64,000 nt of DNA from Coprinellus micaceus (GCA_951394405.1 OX596339.1:2170001-2234000); one strand, 5' to 3'; counted from the first letter of the stretch, positions 1 through 12,786 are shown. Notes: generated by a model from the sequence alone, not told the origin. A program made the numbers and translations.

Positions 1-815
<815 letters not shown>

Positions 816-1411
816 TGACATGACGAGACATGTTAATAATGTGACCTACGAGCATTTGATACCGTGTACAATCATATTCGCAATGACCATCATTCCCATT
901 CTTCGTACAACGGACCAAGAAGTTCAGCGCTATCTCTGCCCGTTCGTTCATCCCTCTTTCCCCCTTCATTCAACCAATGGACATGTCTGGGTCATTCATT
1001 CATTGTTGTGCTCCTATGTGTTTCCGTTGATACCCAGTTGTTCCTTGGTTCTGACTCGTCTGCCCCTGTTTACATTCCTAGACAAGCCAATGAGATTCTG
1101 CTTTTTTCGCTTCGTACTCGCCGTCGCCAGCCGTTATGCGACCGCTTCCTATACTCCCCGATTCTAGCTTCTTGTGAGCACACCTCATCCCCCAATTGCG
1201 CACCTATGACAGATGCGTACCCCGAGCTCCAAACCGACCCCACACGCACCGTGGCGAGGACTGAAGAAACGATCGGTGACGTCACCCAGCCTTCCACACT
1301 GGGACCGCGAGAGGATATATACCGCGTTGGGGACGAAAGAGAGGAGCGATTGAGTTTCTGAAACTTCCTTCTTCGACTCGCTTCTTCCCTACCATTACCC
1401 CTTTACACGAT
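816..1411. other. Intergenic: PP2A 3' UTR and promoter of next gene
   Basis: About 600 bp with no ORF that joins to either neighbour by splicing. It is pyrimidine-rich on the plus strand just before the next start, as is usual for fungal promoters and 5' UTRs. No repeat or RNA gene seen. Confidence 0.5.
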
Positions 1412-2312
1412 ATGCTAGGATTGGCCAACGTCGCGCGCCGTTCGGGGTCGGGTGCGGTGTCGAGGCAAGCACGGGCGCTTGCTGTCACAGGGCGTATGGA
1501 GTCGACGAGGTGAGTTGGATTCAGCTCCGGGGTGTGTTTCCGGGTGAGGTTGTGGTTTATTGACGGTGATTGGGGCATGCCTGCAGGTTTGGTGCTCGTT
1601 CAACCAGGTCTATATCTCATTCCACTTAATATGTCTTTGTGGAACACCAGAGCTTCACGCTAACGCGATTTGCTTTGCCTAACAGCACGATGCACGAGAA
1701 TGATCCTGAGGTACGCACTTTGCCCCTATGTTCTTGACGCTACCCCTGAATAAACCTCGAAATAGGTTCTTGAGCGAGAGAAGCGCCGGAACCTCTCTGG
1801 GCTACAGTTCGGGCATTCAGACCCTGTTCCACACGCGCCTGGATGGAACGAGTCTCTCGCCAGCTCATCCGAAGCCCGTATCAAGGCAGACCAGGACACA
1901 ACAAGCCCAGAAGAACTTACCGCCCAGACTGTTACCTACATGAAGAGGAAGTACGACCCAGACGAGCGAGGCACCGCTACTAGTGCCGAATACCCAAAGG
2001 AAGAAGTGAGTGGACCGCTACGAGACGCCTTAGGGAAAGCCGCGAGCGTTGCAGCGGAGACCGATGCTGACGAGGTGGTTGTGAAAGAGGGGAAGGTAGT
2101 TTTTCGGAGGCAGAGGAAGAACTATGTCGACGTTGAGCTGCAGGAAGAGAGCCACATGACGACCTCCGAAGAGAATGTGAGTGGTCCGACTGCTGGTTAC
2201 TGCTAGGGGCGTGTTTACTGAGTTCGGTCTCTGCCATTTTCTGTTTTTATTATTGCTCGTTGGGTTCGTCTGGTATGTATAGGTCAAAGCCGATCGCGGG
2301 GAGCTGGTGTGA
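1412..2312 (+). CDS. small conserved-looking protein, probable mitochondrial presequence
   Basis: Exons 1412-1509, 1587-1607 (21 nt), 1686-1710 (25 nt) and 1766-2176, with a likely last exon 2283-2312. Phases agree throughout. The N-terminus (MLGLANVARRSGSGAVSRQA, many Arg and Ser, no acidic residues for about 28 positions) looks like a mitochondrial targeting sequence. The body holds LEREKRRNLSG and the motif PGWNESLASSSEARIKAD, followed by a charged tail. I do not recognise a characterised family. The end is uncertain: reading on from 2176 gives a stop at 2204-2206, whereas splicing GTGAGT at 2177 to TATAG at 2282 gives the tail SEENVKADRGELV. Micro-exons support a genuine gene. Confidence 0.7.
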
Positions 2313-2842
2313 ATCGAATTGTATTTCCCTTGTCAGGTCCTGTTTGTAGATTTCTCTAGCCCTTCCCTTGTTATTGTCATGCGATTGTACCCCTTCGTGA
2401 TTGTTCATTTATACTAGCGGTCGAAACGACAGCCCTTATATCAAAATCTGTGAACACCTCCCCAGATCTTTTGAACCCGTTCGCGCATTGGACATGCCCT
2501 CCATAGACTCATGCATGCGACCCCAGCCCGTCCTCATGCACTGAGATCGTCTTGACGACACAGTCGGGTCGCCAATGGTCAATAGTCCACCCGTAAGTAC
2601 ATCGGTCCACTATGTACCACTACGATCAGTTCACACGACGGGCGCTTAACTTGATATCCTTGTACTAGTCAGGGGTAACTCAGAGAGCGTGCTAAATTCT
2701 AGATAAGTGTACAGTATGAATGCTATGGGGGAAGTTGCTTGGGCACGTAGGCAATTTTACATATGGCATGAGAGTCTTCGCGAGTTGCAGGGGAACCAGG
2801 ATAAATACCCGAGACGTGGGGTGCGTACCACCACTATGAATA
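2313..2842. other. Intergenic between convergent genes
   Basis: About 530 bp between the 3' ends of the plus-strand gene ending near 2312 and the minus-strand gene ending at 2843. Contains 3' UTRs; no coding signal or RNA gene seen. Confidence 0.5.
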
Positions 2843-5800
2843 TCACAACAAATCGACCATACTCTCCAGTATGACTTTAGGCATCAACAGTAGCCTCTCC
2901 TCGTACACTGCACCTCCTCCCTGCTGCTGCTGGGTCACGTTCGTCCCTTGGCCGCCCAAAATCGAGCCGCTCCCGCTCGAGTTTGTCGGCGTGATTGCCC
3001 CTCCACCCCGCATCCCCACTCGCGTTCGGCACATGAGACCAACTTCCACCGAGCCGAGGACTTTTGTTATCTCACCGGCCACGTCGCCCCCTTCGCCTAT
3101 AGGGAACCCCTGGACGGGGTTCGACATCGTTTGTTGGCTGAAGTAGTCGATCATCCATTCCTTCCCGAATACCATCCCACATTCAGGAATGACCAGGTCA
3201 AAGGACGTGCTTAGAATATCTTGTCGTAGGACGTTCTCCAGCCGCGTTAGCGCCCTCGTAATATGTAGGAGCTGTGGGAGGATGAGCTGAGTTGTACGCT
3301 GCGTCCGGATTCCGATAGGGGCGTTCGTGTTGATGGTAAGTCCGTAGCTTGCCAAATTGTCCCCAGTATTAGAGGAAGGAGCAGTGGGCGTGGATACGGA
3401 CGAGTCGATCCCTACGCAACCTGCGAGAGTCAGGATGTCCAGGGTCCATCTTAGCATAGTTTCTGCCAGTTCGTTCGCCGAATATGCTGCTAGAGTAGGG
3501 TATATCGTGTGTATGTGCCCATGGGTTAACGAGCGCCATTTTGAAGCGGTTGGTTGCGGCTCTACAGTGTGATTATATTTGTCAGTAATGTCAAAGATGT
3601 TACCGCTAAACTCAGACTTACCGAGCTCTCGGAGGCTACGGTAAATAATGCTCAACACCCCGTCGGACTTCGCCGGTAAACCCAAGCAAAAGCTTTCCCA
3701 AGCTCTCTTCCCTGCAATGCACACACAAGCCTGCAGTGCCAGCTGCACCAATATGGGGTCATTCGAATGGTCATATGTCGCCAGCAAATGTGTCAATGCT
3801 CCTCCCAACCGCATCGCCGTGTCAGAATAAGCCTTTGTCCCCTTCAACGGATTCACCACATCGCTTTCTTCCTTCCTTTGTCGGGAGTTTGAACTGGATG
3901 ACGATGGGAGGGGAGTAGGGCTTGGGCAGGGGCTGGGCACTTCCCTCGGTGCAAACCTACACATTTCGGTCACCACTGCGGCAAACTGCACCACTTCCGA
4001 GTTGATATCGTTTACAGCTTGAAGGACCTGCGCCCCACTCCAACTGTCTGTTCGAGTAAGGAACGCGTCGGCGCTACGCTGCTGGGCGTGGGCTTCGGTG
4101 AACGGAAGATTTGGAGGTGGAGCAGGGGTGGCTGACTTCGAGGTGGCGATGGCGAGGGATCGGTGTTGGTTCTGAGGTCGTAGTTTCGATGGTGGTGGTG
4201 GTGGGGGTGGTGGGGGTGGGGGAGGAGCCGGAGACGGCGATGTACTCGGACTGGGGTGCGTATCGGCCGTCGTTGCACTGGCGGACGAGGACGACGCCGA
4301 TGATCCCGATTCTGAATCGTCATCTCGACCCCGTTGTCTTGCTGCACCAAGGTTCGCGTCGGAAGGCGCGGATATAGAGAGCTGAGCGGCGTTGTCACCG
4401 TTAACGTCCAGCGAGCCGCGTCTCCCGTGCAGCGGCCGTTTTCCGGCCATGACCACAGGTGACGCAGTTGCTCTCCTCTTCAGTTGGTTCTCCAGCTTCT
4501 CAACGTTTTCCTTCGTCCGATTCACCAGCTCCTTCATACTTTGCTTTCGCTGCAACACAGCCTTCTCCTTTTCCCACTGCCGTTCCTTCTCCTTCATCTT
4601 TTCTAGCTCCTCGTCCCTCCACCGAACCTCCTCCTGCATCTCTCTCAGTACCTTCTCCACCTCTTTCAACGCTCCTTCTCGCCCTCTCAGCTCCCCGTCC
4701 TTCTGCCTCAATTGACTATCCTTTTCCCTCAGCTCATTGTCCCTAGCCCTGATATCTGACTCCTTTGCGCGTAGCTCCACTTCTCTCTCCCTCAATTCGT
4801 CATCCTTGGCTTTGATTTCCTGGTCCTTTGTTTTTACCTTGGCTTGCAGGTCCCTGACCCCCTTTTCTAAGTGCCTACATCGATCTTCCAGACGGGCTGC
4901 AGCATATGGGTCAGACGGGGCAGAATTGAAGGTCGAGTTTGCCTGGGAATAGAAATCGGGTGATATTGCTCGGGTTGGAGGGTATGTCTCTTGCCGCGTA
5001 CGGCTCCGATCCCTCTCCCTCTCCTTGTCGGACCGTTCCCGAGGTCTGAATTCCCTTCCACTGGACGCGGGTACAGACGTCGCGGAGGTGTAAAACGACG
5101 AGAATGACGGGGCAGCCGTCGAATCGATTGTGTTTCTCCTAGACGAAGTAGTTGTCGTCACCGATGTCGCAGTCCCATGTTGCTGAGGGGATGGTGACTT
5201 TGAGCGGTATGTCACAGACGAAGAGGGTATCGGTAAAGGTGGGGGAGAGGTCGTATCTTCCCTATCTCTAAAATAGTCGGTGTACTTGCCCCTGCGCATG
5301 ACGCCGTTTCCGTTCCCGCTCCCACTTCCGCTGCCTCCCTTTCCCGAGCCGGAAGTTGAAGTCCTGCTACGATGCACTGTCGCTCCGCTGCGTTGCTGCC
5401 CCTGAAGGACAGCTTCGAGGTCTGACTGGTTTGGGTTTTGGCGACTGACCCTTTCGGGGGAAGGTGACGGCGCGGGGGCGGGTGTTACGAGGGAGTGGTA
5501 CGCCGCATGCAACCGTGTCGAAAGGGAGAATGACCGGGCGAGGGGCGGGCTGGACGAAGTGGAAGAAGATGGGGGTGGAAGCGGGAAAGGGTTCTGAGGA
5601 CTAGGACGAGAGTCCGCCCTGAATTTGAGTGGTGAAGGCAAGTTGGAAGATAGTAGTACGGGTGCTGGGCGTCCGTTCGGATGGGTATCGCTGTCCTCGG
5701 TGGTAGGAGTGGACGCGATGTGGGGTATAGGCCCGGAGATGGAACGTGAGGGTGCAGCTACCGTGGTGATATAGTCGAGTGCGCTGTTGAGCAAGCCGTG

Positions 5801-6902
5801 AATGCTGCCTATGCTGCTGGATCGTGTCCAATCCGCACCGGGAACCGAAGCAGTTGTAGATGGTGCCTGAGCGTCACTCTTGGTGACTCGGTCTTGTGGA
5901 GATCCCGGAACCGCGAGTCCTGTCGACTGTTCGCCCTGGATCTGGTTGTCCTCCTGTTTCTTCGTGAATGCGGCTGTCAACCCAGAATAAAACCTACCCC
6001 AGATCCCGGAGGGTGGTGGCGATGTTGTAGAAGTCCGCTCGACCTGGCCAGGGCGCGAGACCAACTCTTGACCCTGTGCACGGCTTGCCGTTGACGCAGT
6101 GGTGACGTTAGATTTCCCCCCTCCCTCGACCTCGGTTTCCTCCGACTCAGATGATTCTGGGGGCGTTGAGTCAACAGCAATCCCTTGTGAAGCCTTCCGG
6201 TGTGCCTGCTGGAGCCCAGCAAGAAAGGTGAGGGCCGTAGTCGACGGAAGTACGCCGGAGGGCCTCGCTGAGGTCGTAAACGAGCGTGTGGTGGCTGAGG
6301 ACGACCTTGTTAACGTCAAGGTTGAGGGTGGTGGGGGAATTGCTCCCGCCGCCTTAGCCGACCGTGATGGCGATGGGCGCCTCGATGCAGGCGATGATGA
6401 TGTCGGCGAAGATGGTCGCTCTTCAAACTGGTCCACAATGTCGTCGTCCTTTGGTTCGGGCTCCGTGAATCCTGCAATAGCGAAGATGATAGTCAAGATC
6501 CAGCAACCAAATCACCAATGCCAAGGCTGCATCTACCCGCCAAGGTCGCTCACCTGGTCGCCAGTTCTGAGTGCTATTCAGCTCAAGCTCAGACAGCTCC
6601 TCGCCACCCTCACCGTCGCTGGGAGATACGAGTTCAACGTGATGTTCACGACCGGAAACAGAACGCGTGGGTTCCGTGTCGTCGTTCGAAATCTCCGTCG
6701 TCACCCTATCCCCGTTTTGCCCTTGACTGTAATCACCCACGCCGACTCCTCGCTGATTCCCCTGTGGATTAATCGTGGCGACGGGCTGTATCCTGGCTGG
6801 ACTGTCACAAATGTTGCCAGTTGGCGTTGAGGCACGGGAGATGCTCCTAGGTGGGTGGACCCGGGACGGAGAAGAAGAGCAAAAGGCATCCGAATTCGAC
6901 AT
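2843..6902 (-). CDS. large Ser/Pro-rich coiled-coil protein with C-terminal helical domain
   Basis: Minus strand; exons 6902-6554, 6471-3622 and 3561-2843. The first intron (6472-6553) joins ...NWRP to GFTEPEPKDDD in phase. A second in-frame 60-bp intron (3562-3621, GTAAGT...TTACTGAC...TAG) removes 20 residues from the open frame. The product is about 1310 aa: a long disordered Ser/Pro/Thr region, a heptad-rich coiled coil (positions about 660-800, strings such as KDQEIKAKDDELREREVELR), a run of 14 prolines, then a C-terminal helical region of about 350 aa beginning near VLQAVNDINSEVVQFAA. Similar NDINSE-type C-terminal modules occur in mushroom-specific protein families of unknown role. No catalytic motif is visible. 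A structural or scaffolding role is only an inference. Confidence 0.8.
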
Positions 6903-8265
6903 GCTGCAGGGATCCTACGACCATAGCAAGCTTCGGGGGGTCTGTTCCCCTGAAATCGGGCTTTACGCTTTATCCCACTGAAAATTGCCTTGCTGACGGG
7001 TCATTATGCATTATGTACGAGCGTCAGAGGCTCACCAGTCCCCAGCTTCGTGATGGGATTCACTTCTCTGAACGACACGAGTGAGTTCTCAAACCCCCTT
7101 ACAGTTGGCACCAGCTCATCGAACCTGTTTACCCTAGGTGCCTACGAGGACTCTCAGGAGCACCGGAAATGGTGCGGTGGTGGAATATCAACCCCATGCA
7201 TGATCAAGTGGCAGAGAGCGACGGAGGAACGAGAGGCTCTTCGGACGAGAACAAGCAGTACTACACCCTCCTCTTGTGTTTGAACCGAACCCGCCATCCC
7301 TGTTATCTTCGCTGCCGAAGGGCATGGACTGCGGGAGAATGAAGGGTGAAATAATGGAAGCTCGCGTGTGGATTGCTTCGAGGACGACTGATTGATGCAA
7401 AGGAATCTCAACCCTTCTCTGAAGGACTTGCGGGGTATGTATTCACCACTTAGGCACGGCGGCCAGTGCCGGCTCAAGGCCATCGAGCTTTGGCACCTTC
7501 GAACGATAGGCGCGGTCGGGATTCTACTTTAGCCTTTCGACTTGATCTTACCCCAGGTTTCGCGGGCATGTTTCCGACTACTAATCCCTCGATGCCAAGG
7601 CTCATATATGCCTTCCAGTCAACCGAGTGGTGTTCCCGCGAAATAGAATAAAATTCTGGCACGAAATCGGGGCTCGATTGTCGGGGTGCGTCGACTACCA
7701 CGCTGCCTCTTGCTCTCTGAGTTGGCTGGCCGATGGAGCGCTAAGGCCAGGGTAAGGCCTAAGGAGTCCGCTTGCCCGTTGCTTCGCCACCTCGCCCCAG
7801 TACGCGAAAATGTCAGTGGTCAGATTCGAACATGCTTTTCTGAATTCCTATACGCGACTCTGTGTCCAATAGATCGCCCAACTCTGGATGGCGCCCGATG
7901 AAAAAATCAACACTTTAGCCATATTATGGGGCATTGCCGTAAGCGCCCGAAGAATGGTTTGCTGGAGTAATACGAGTGTCCCCTGGATCTCTTGGTGTTG
8001 GCGCTCAGCGCTCAGCATACACAGTGGGATACCAACAATGGATTAAGATGCGGTTACAATGATAGATGGCTAGGCCTGTGTGCGCTTTGCACAAGCAATT
8101 CGTCGGTGAGCGCTTGATCTCAATCAAAGGATGCCGTGGAGTCTACGTTCGAGAAGCGTACAAAAGCCCACTGGTTGAGGTCAACAAGACATTAACCCCC
8201 TTCCTCCCTTTGAGAGGGTTAAGACCGGACAGCCATTTATCTCCTCATACACTCGAGTACACAAA
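6903..8265. other. Intergenic, no supported gene
   Basis: About 1.36 kb upstream of two divergent genes. Open frames are short, start mostly at non-ATG codons and do not link by splicing into anything recognisable. No repeat or RNA gene seen. Confidence 0.45.
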
Positions 8266-8914
8266 ATGGTCAACCTTCGAACGCGTGCCGCTCTCACCTT
8301 CCTCGTCTCTCTCTGCCTTGTCGCTGCACCCGCCCTTGCACAGGAGGGCGGTGGCGAAGCCACGGATGGACAGTGTGAAGTTTGCAAGACAGTGGCCAGC
8401 CAGCTTCAGGTAAGTGGGTTCGGCAGTCGCTTCCACACACCTGCGTGTCAAACGCTCGCTGACATGGGCCACCTTCCAGGCGTGCGATGTAGACATGAGC
8501 TGCTTGTGCAGTGGGGACGTCGTCGCCAACTCCAACGCTTGTGTTTCTTGTGTGGAAGGCGCCGGCATCGACACTTCCACGATCGGAGGGTTTGACACTA
8601 TCAAAGGTATGCCACGTCGTGCCGATGTTTCGAAATTTGGAAGGAATAAACTGATTGCCTTGAACACGGGTGCAGCCCAGACAGCGCTTTGCGTGGGCAA
8701 CTCGACCAGTGTCACAACCACCAGTGTGAGTTCCACGACGGCCCAGACTGAGCCGGGTGCGACTTCGACAGCCAGCATTGTGTCTGAAAATACGGCGCCT
8801 GCCAGCACCGTCTCTGCTCCTCCTCCGGGCAGGTCGAATGGGGCAATAGCTCTCACTGGCGGCGTGGGGGCACTCACTGCAATGACAGCCCTCGCCCTTG
8901 GGTTCGCCTTCTGA
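8266..8914 (+). CDS. small secreted 8-Cys GPI-anchored-type protein (family member A)
   Basis: Three exons: 8266-8409 (144 nt, phase 0), 8480-8606 and 8676-8914 (phase 1); 169 aa. A signal peptide (about residues 1-25, LTFLVSLCLVAAPALAQ) is followed by a compact Cys domain with the order CxxC, C, CxC, CxxC and a final C (CEVC...ACDVDMSCLC...CVSC...ALC). Then comes a Ser/Thr-rich stalk and a C-terminal hydrophobic tail (GAIALTGGVGALTAMTALAL) after a small-residue site, the pattern of a GPI anchor signal. Eight cysteines recall CFEM proteins, but the spacing is not a clean CFEM match. Paralogues with the same gene structure lie at 17497 and 18964. Likely cell-wall or surface-located; function unknown. 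Confidence 0.85.
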
Positions 8915-9236
8915 GCCAAGGCCGTGCGTGCGGCGTGTTAGAGAGCGTCGGTGGCTCAGACATTCGTCAAAGACCATAGCAGTTTCTAGTCCATGTCATG
9001 CCTATAACCCCATGAAACTGTGACGCAATTAGTCTTCCTATTCCTCTGAGTCTTGGATATGTAACCCATCTGCAAATCAAGTCGAGAGTTAGGTAGGCTT
9101 TCCATCCAGCGTTTTCTTGACGACTCACCCGCTATTGAAGTCCACTCATACCGCTGATTTCTAAACGTCTACTGTTGGAACAATTCTGGAAGCCGTTGCA
9201 TATGTGCCCTTGCATTAAGACATTCTGGTCAGTTGC

Positions 9237-9845
9237 TCAAGCCTCTACTATTGAGAACCGCCCATACCGGTGCTTCGTAACAGCCTCTTTCGCGATCAAA
9301 AAGTTCAGGTATGACGGACCCACACCATAAAGAACCTCTGTGACTTTTGTCGCTGCGCTACCCCCTTCTTCTGCCGTTTCCATCTTCCGCAAGCGGTATA
9401 TCCTGATCGCGAATCCCCCTACAACTTCAGATTCATACACAGCGTATACTGGACCACCAGACTCCAACGCAGAAGCCTCGGGTTGGGTCCATGTCAATGT
9501 TCCTCGGATCGTCACCTTGGATTTTATCAATCCAAAGGCAACAGGGATAGTCTCCTCGAGGCTAAAGTGCTGCCTGTGGGCGACTTCCGATGCAGCTTCA
9601 AGCTCCTCCGGTGAAGAAGCGGGCGTTCGTAGAAAGTCTGAAATTTCGATGGTCTTCCCGCTTGCCAGCGCAACAGCGTCTTTCTCTTTCAGGTTGATTG
9701 CGGTACATAGGGAGGAGAGGCGGCAGACTTCAGCGTGGGCAGATGCTGTCCCAAGTTTCTCGAAGACTTCGGAGAGGGGTTTGGGTATGATGATGGAGTG
9801 CTCGGCAGAGAAAGTAGGGGTGAAGGGGAGGAATGAAGTGGCCAT
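9237..9845 (-). CDS. SRPBCC/START-like fold protein, single exon
   Basis: Intronless, 202 aa from the ATG at 9845 (MATSFLPFTPTFSAEHSIII). The upstream extension of the frame has only a TTG start followed by ATGs outside the conserved part. The pattern SIIIPKPLSEVFEKLGTASAHAEVCRL at the start, a central run of alternating hydrophobic strands and a final long amphipathic helix (PSYLNFLIAKEAVTKHRYGR) resembles the helix-grip proteins of the polyketide cyclase/START superfamily, common in fungi as uncharacterised proteins. Such folds bind hydrophobic ligands. The assignment rests on pattern, not on a catalytic motif. Confidence 0.65.
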   Translation of the reverse strand: MATSFLPFTPTFSAEHSIIIPKPLSEVFEKLGTASAHAEVCRLSSLCTAINLKEKDAVALASGKTIEISDFLRTPASSPEELEAASEVAHRQHFSLEETIPVAFGLIKSKVTIRGTLTWTQPEASALESGGPVYAVYESEVVGGFAIRIYRLRKMETAEEGGSAATKVTEVLYGVGPSYLNFLIAKEAVTKHRYGRFSIVEA

Positions 9846-10039
9846 GGTGGTGGTACGAAGTAAGGGGGTGGCGTGTCCATGCAAGTTCGGTTCAATGAAT
9901 GGTCCCACGTGTCCAACGACCATCAAAGTGGGATTGGCATTCTCGGTTGTCGGCTAATAGGGGTGTGTGTGCGGCAAATAGGCGCCTGGGGATGTTTGGA
10001 CCTTGTGCAATGAAATTGCGAAGCAGAACCGCACACGAA

Positions 10040-10896
10040 CTACAGCTGAATACCCGAGCTCTTAATGATGCCTTTCCATCCCTTGAAAACGTAGTCCGAG
10101 AAGAGAGAGACCTCGTCGAGCGACTTGGACACAGTTTGCGATGTGTCAAGGAGGGTGTCGAGAAACGCGTATGTCGTATTGGGAGAGACGAGCTGATGGA
10201 GTTCTGGCAGAATGTCAGCCAGTGGGAAATTCAATGCAGGAGACACTCACCTGCCGCGGTGTATACTGACGCGATTGAAGCACGTTTTGAATACCAGGAG
10301 AGCTGTCTAGGTTTAGTACGGGTACATTTGACAATGTTAGCGTACCTACGTGCAACGACTTGTCTCCAATTGCATAGCAAGCTTCGTCTGCTATTCGGCC
10401 GGCGTGCTTGAGGGCGGGGAAGGGGTCGACAACATGTAATCCGCTTGACGGCGTGGCTAAGAGTCCAAACGCCTGCGAAGTTGTGGCTCGTGAGTGTCTT
10501 GGTCAGGGTTTCGAAGTAAGGGCGCATACCTCCGGAAGATACTTCAACACGGGCTCGTTATACCGCAGCCTGGTCCTCAGCACATCCCTCAAGCGCGGCG
10601 GTGTGCTCGAGGGCAGGTCGACAGCGGTCTGCATATGCCTCACACCCTCAGCCAGCCACGCATCTACGAGCGCCCGACGCGCGTTATCTCCTTCTCCAAA
10701 TAGGCTAGAGACTGCAGTGTCGGAAAGCGGTTCAGAGTGGGCTTCTCCGGCTGGCAATTCAAGGACGGAGCGTGCAAGAGCCTCGCGAGAAAACCCGTGG
10801 GTCCTGACGAGGGGTAATGCTAGTCTCAACAGCTTTGAAGAACTGGATGCCGGTCAGACGCGCCATTTTCTGAGGTTGAGGAACATACCTCGCCAT
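10040..10896 (-). CDS. COQ9: COQ9-like ubiquinone biosynthesis protein
   Basis: Five exons on the minus strand: 10896-10889, 10842-10530, 10472-10350, 10302-10251 and 10203-10040; 219 aa, phases consistent. COQ9 is a mitochondrial lipid-binding protein of TetR-like fold that presents coenzyme Q intermediates to COQ7. Recognisable parts are LLRLALPLVRTHGFSREALA (the N-terminal HGF helix), FPALKHAGRIADEACYAIGD, WYSKRASIASVYTAAE and the tail SPNTTYAFLDTLLD. The start is an 8-nt first exon (MAS split by an intron), chosen because only that ATG keeps phase with the conserved second exon. A classical presequence is not obvious. Introns are very short (46-57 bp). Confidence 0.9.
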
Positions 10897-11099
10897 GATG
10901 GAGCTCGAAGGAGGTCGATGCCGGACGCAATGACGATGGACCAGCGACGGCAATTGCCGACGACCGTAACGGCGGTGAGGGTCATGATCGCCTAGATCCG
11001 TCCTTGCATCTGCTCAGATAACGAAAAGTACGTCCTCCAACCATTTGCTCAGACTGTGGCCGTTTCTAATCTTTGTTTTCACGAAGAAAGTAGAGTGTC

Positions 11100-12123
11100 A
11101 TGTCGGATTGGGGTGAGTTCAAAGCTTTGGACCTCTGGGCGGTCTTCTGCTCGAGGAACGCCGAATCAGCTTACTCAACGGACATCGGAAAATAGAAGAG
11201 TCTGACGGCGAGCCTCAGGTGAAGGCGCCAGTCAAGCCCACGGCACCAGCCAAGAAGCCCGTTAAGTCAAAGTGGGGGGGCGAAGACGAGGAGGAAGACG
11301 TCCCCGTTGTGAGTTATCCCCAACCATTCCAACAAAACTACTATTCAGGGGCCACTCACATTCCACGTCGTAGAGCGACTGGGAGGAGTCAAGTGACGAG
11401 GAAGAGGAAGAGGCGAAGCCCGTAGTAGCACCACCAAAGAAGAAGGGTACTCTCAAGCAGAAACTCGCGGAGAAGGAGGCACAGAAAGCCCAGAAGAAGG
11501 ATAGCGACGACGATGACGAATATGACTCGGACGCGGTCCTCGATCCTCGAGCGAAAGCCCGCAGGGACAAAGAGCGCGAGCTCAATGCTGACCTCACCAA
11601 CGCTGCCGACCTCTTTGGCGCTGCCGCTCTCGGTGGTGCGTTCTCTCTCCTCCTCATCCCGTTGGGTGCATCTAATCTAATCAATATTGCCCAGGGTCCA
11701 AAAACGCCGACCTGGATGCTCTCATCTCTGCCCAACCTCGCACGAAGGACGACTTCACAAAGCTTTCATCACAGATCGTCGAGTTCATCATTAAACGACA
11801 CCAGTCGAAGCCTCTTTACGCAGCCTTCGCTGAGCAGCTCGCCCGGGATATTGCCCAACCCCTCAAGGATGTCGAGATTCGCAAGGTCGCAAGCGCCCTC
11901 ACCACTTTGGCAAATGAGAAGCAGAAGGAGGCGAGAGACAAGGCTAGCGGTAAGAAGAAGAAAGGAGGCAAACCTGCTCTCGGTGGTGCTAAGGCTGTGA
12001 AAGGGTATGTCATCTCGGTCTCCTCCTGTTCCAACACTGACCATACCCTCTTACAGTACCGATATTGGTGTCTACGACGAGGTGCTTGATGACTTCGGAA
12101 ACGACCCCAATGACTTCATGTAA
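11100..12123 (+). CDS. HCR1: eIF3 subunit j (HCR1)
   Basis: Five exons: 11100-11112 (13 nt, MSDW), 11196-11308, 11374-11635, 11695-12005 and 12058-12123; 254 aa. eIF3j is a loosely attached subunit of translation initiation factor 3 that acts on the 40S ribosome and in start-site choice and recycling. Diagnostic features are the acidic W-containing N-terminus (MSDWEESDGEP..., then SDWEESSDEEEEE), KSKWGGEDEEEDVP, the basic coiled segment LKQKLAEKEAQKAQK, the core ELNADLTNAADLFG, LSSQIVEFIIKRHQSKPLY, and the acidic C-terminus DEVLDDFGNDPNDFM. Length matches the family. The 13-nt first exon is easily missed by gene finders. Confidence 0.93.
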
Positions 12124-12278
12124 CTTCTCTTCCCTCTTTGCTTGATCTCTCAGTCGTAGATTAGATGCAATACTAAACATTTCCACGCCTCTGTAAACGA
12201 CGATCATAATAGCGAACTGCGAGAAGGTACTTGACTGGACTGGCCCGGGGTTGTGGGGCCCAACTCGAAGTTATGTGT

Positions 12279-12619
12279 GGTGAACGCAGGGGGCGTCCAG
12301 GCATGCAAGCCGCGACACGAGCATGACAGCCATCACGTGAGTTGGTTTCCGGGGTCCTGGCACCAGAGCCAATGGGTTGCCTAGCCAAAAGAACACCTGC
12401 GACCAAATAAACTTTGCGAATGCCCTCTGAGCACCTTCAAAACTGCACTCAGCAATTTTTTTCTCCCAAAAGACAGGGTTCGAAGTACCAGTGCGTCCAG
12501 CTACCTCCGGGGATAGTGCCAGGTTTGGAAGTAGGACCCCGGAGACTCGACACGTGACTCTGGGATCTCTCGTGGGATCGTGTCAAGGCTTGCATGCCTG
12601 GACGCCCCCTGGGTGAACG
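12279..12619. mobile_element. hAT-like MITE, 325 bp, with 8-bp target-site duplication
   Basis: Element body 12287-12611. The first 25 bp (12287-12311, beginning CAGGGGGCGTCCAGG) are perfectly inverted at the end (12587-12611). The inversion continues imperfectly inward: CCGGGGTCCT at 12349-12358 matches its reverse complement at 12533-12542, and both arms carry a CACGTG. The element is flanked on both sides by the identical 8-mer GGTGAACG (12279-12286 and 12612-12619). An 8-bp duplication and CAGGG termini fit the hAT superfamily. It has no coding capacity, so it is a non-autonomous miniature element lying between eIF3j and U6. Confidence 0.85.
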
Positions 12620-12786
12620 TATATTTGGAATTGTATCCTCGACCGGTACACTCTAGTTTTCAAGGCACCGGACTCTTGAGCTTTCAGGAAAAAGAAGTGT
12701 CGAGGGGAACCAGGGGCCTTCAACCTTGGCCCTTCACTATAGCTGAAGCCTGAACGTGGGTGAGAGCTCGAGAGTCGACGAGGAGC

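Noticed and set aside
4012..4398. Long open frames antisense to the Ser/Pro-rich coiled-coil gene
   Set aside because: Mirror-image frames caused by biased composition of the coding strand.
9846..9926. N-terminal extension of the START-like protein to 9926
   Set aside because: Begins with TTG and adds low-complexity residues; the ATG at 9845 starts the protein-like part.
10759..10985. COQ9 start at 10985 or at a TTG near 10953
   Set aside because: Neither keeps phase with the conserved LLRLALPLV exon; the short ATG exon at 10896 does.
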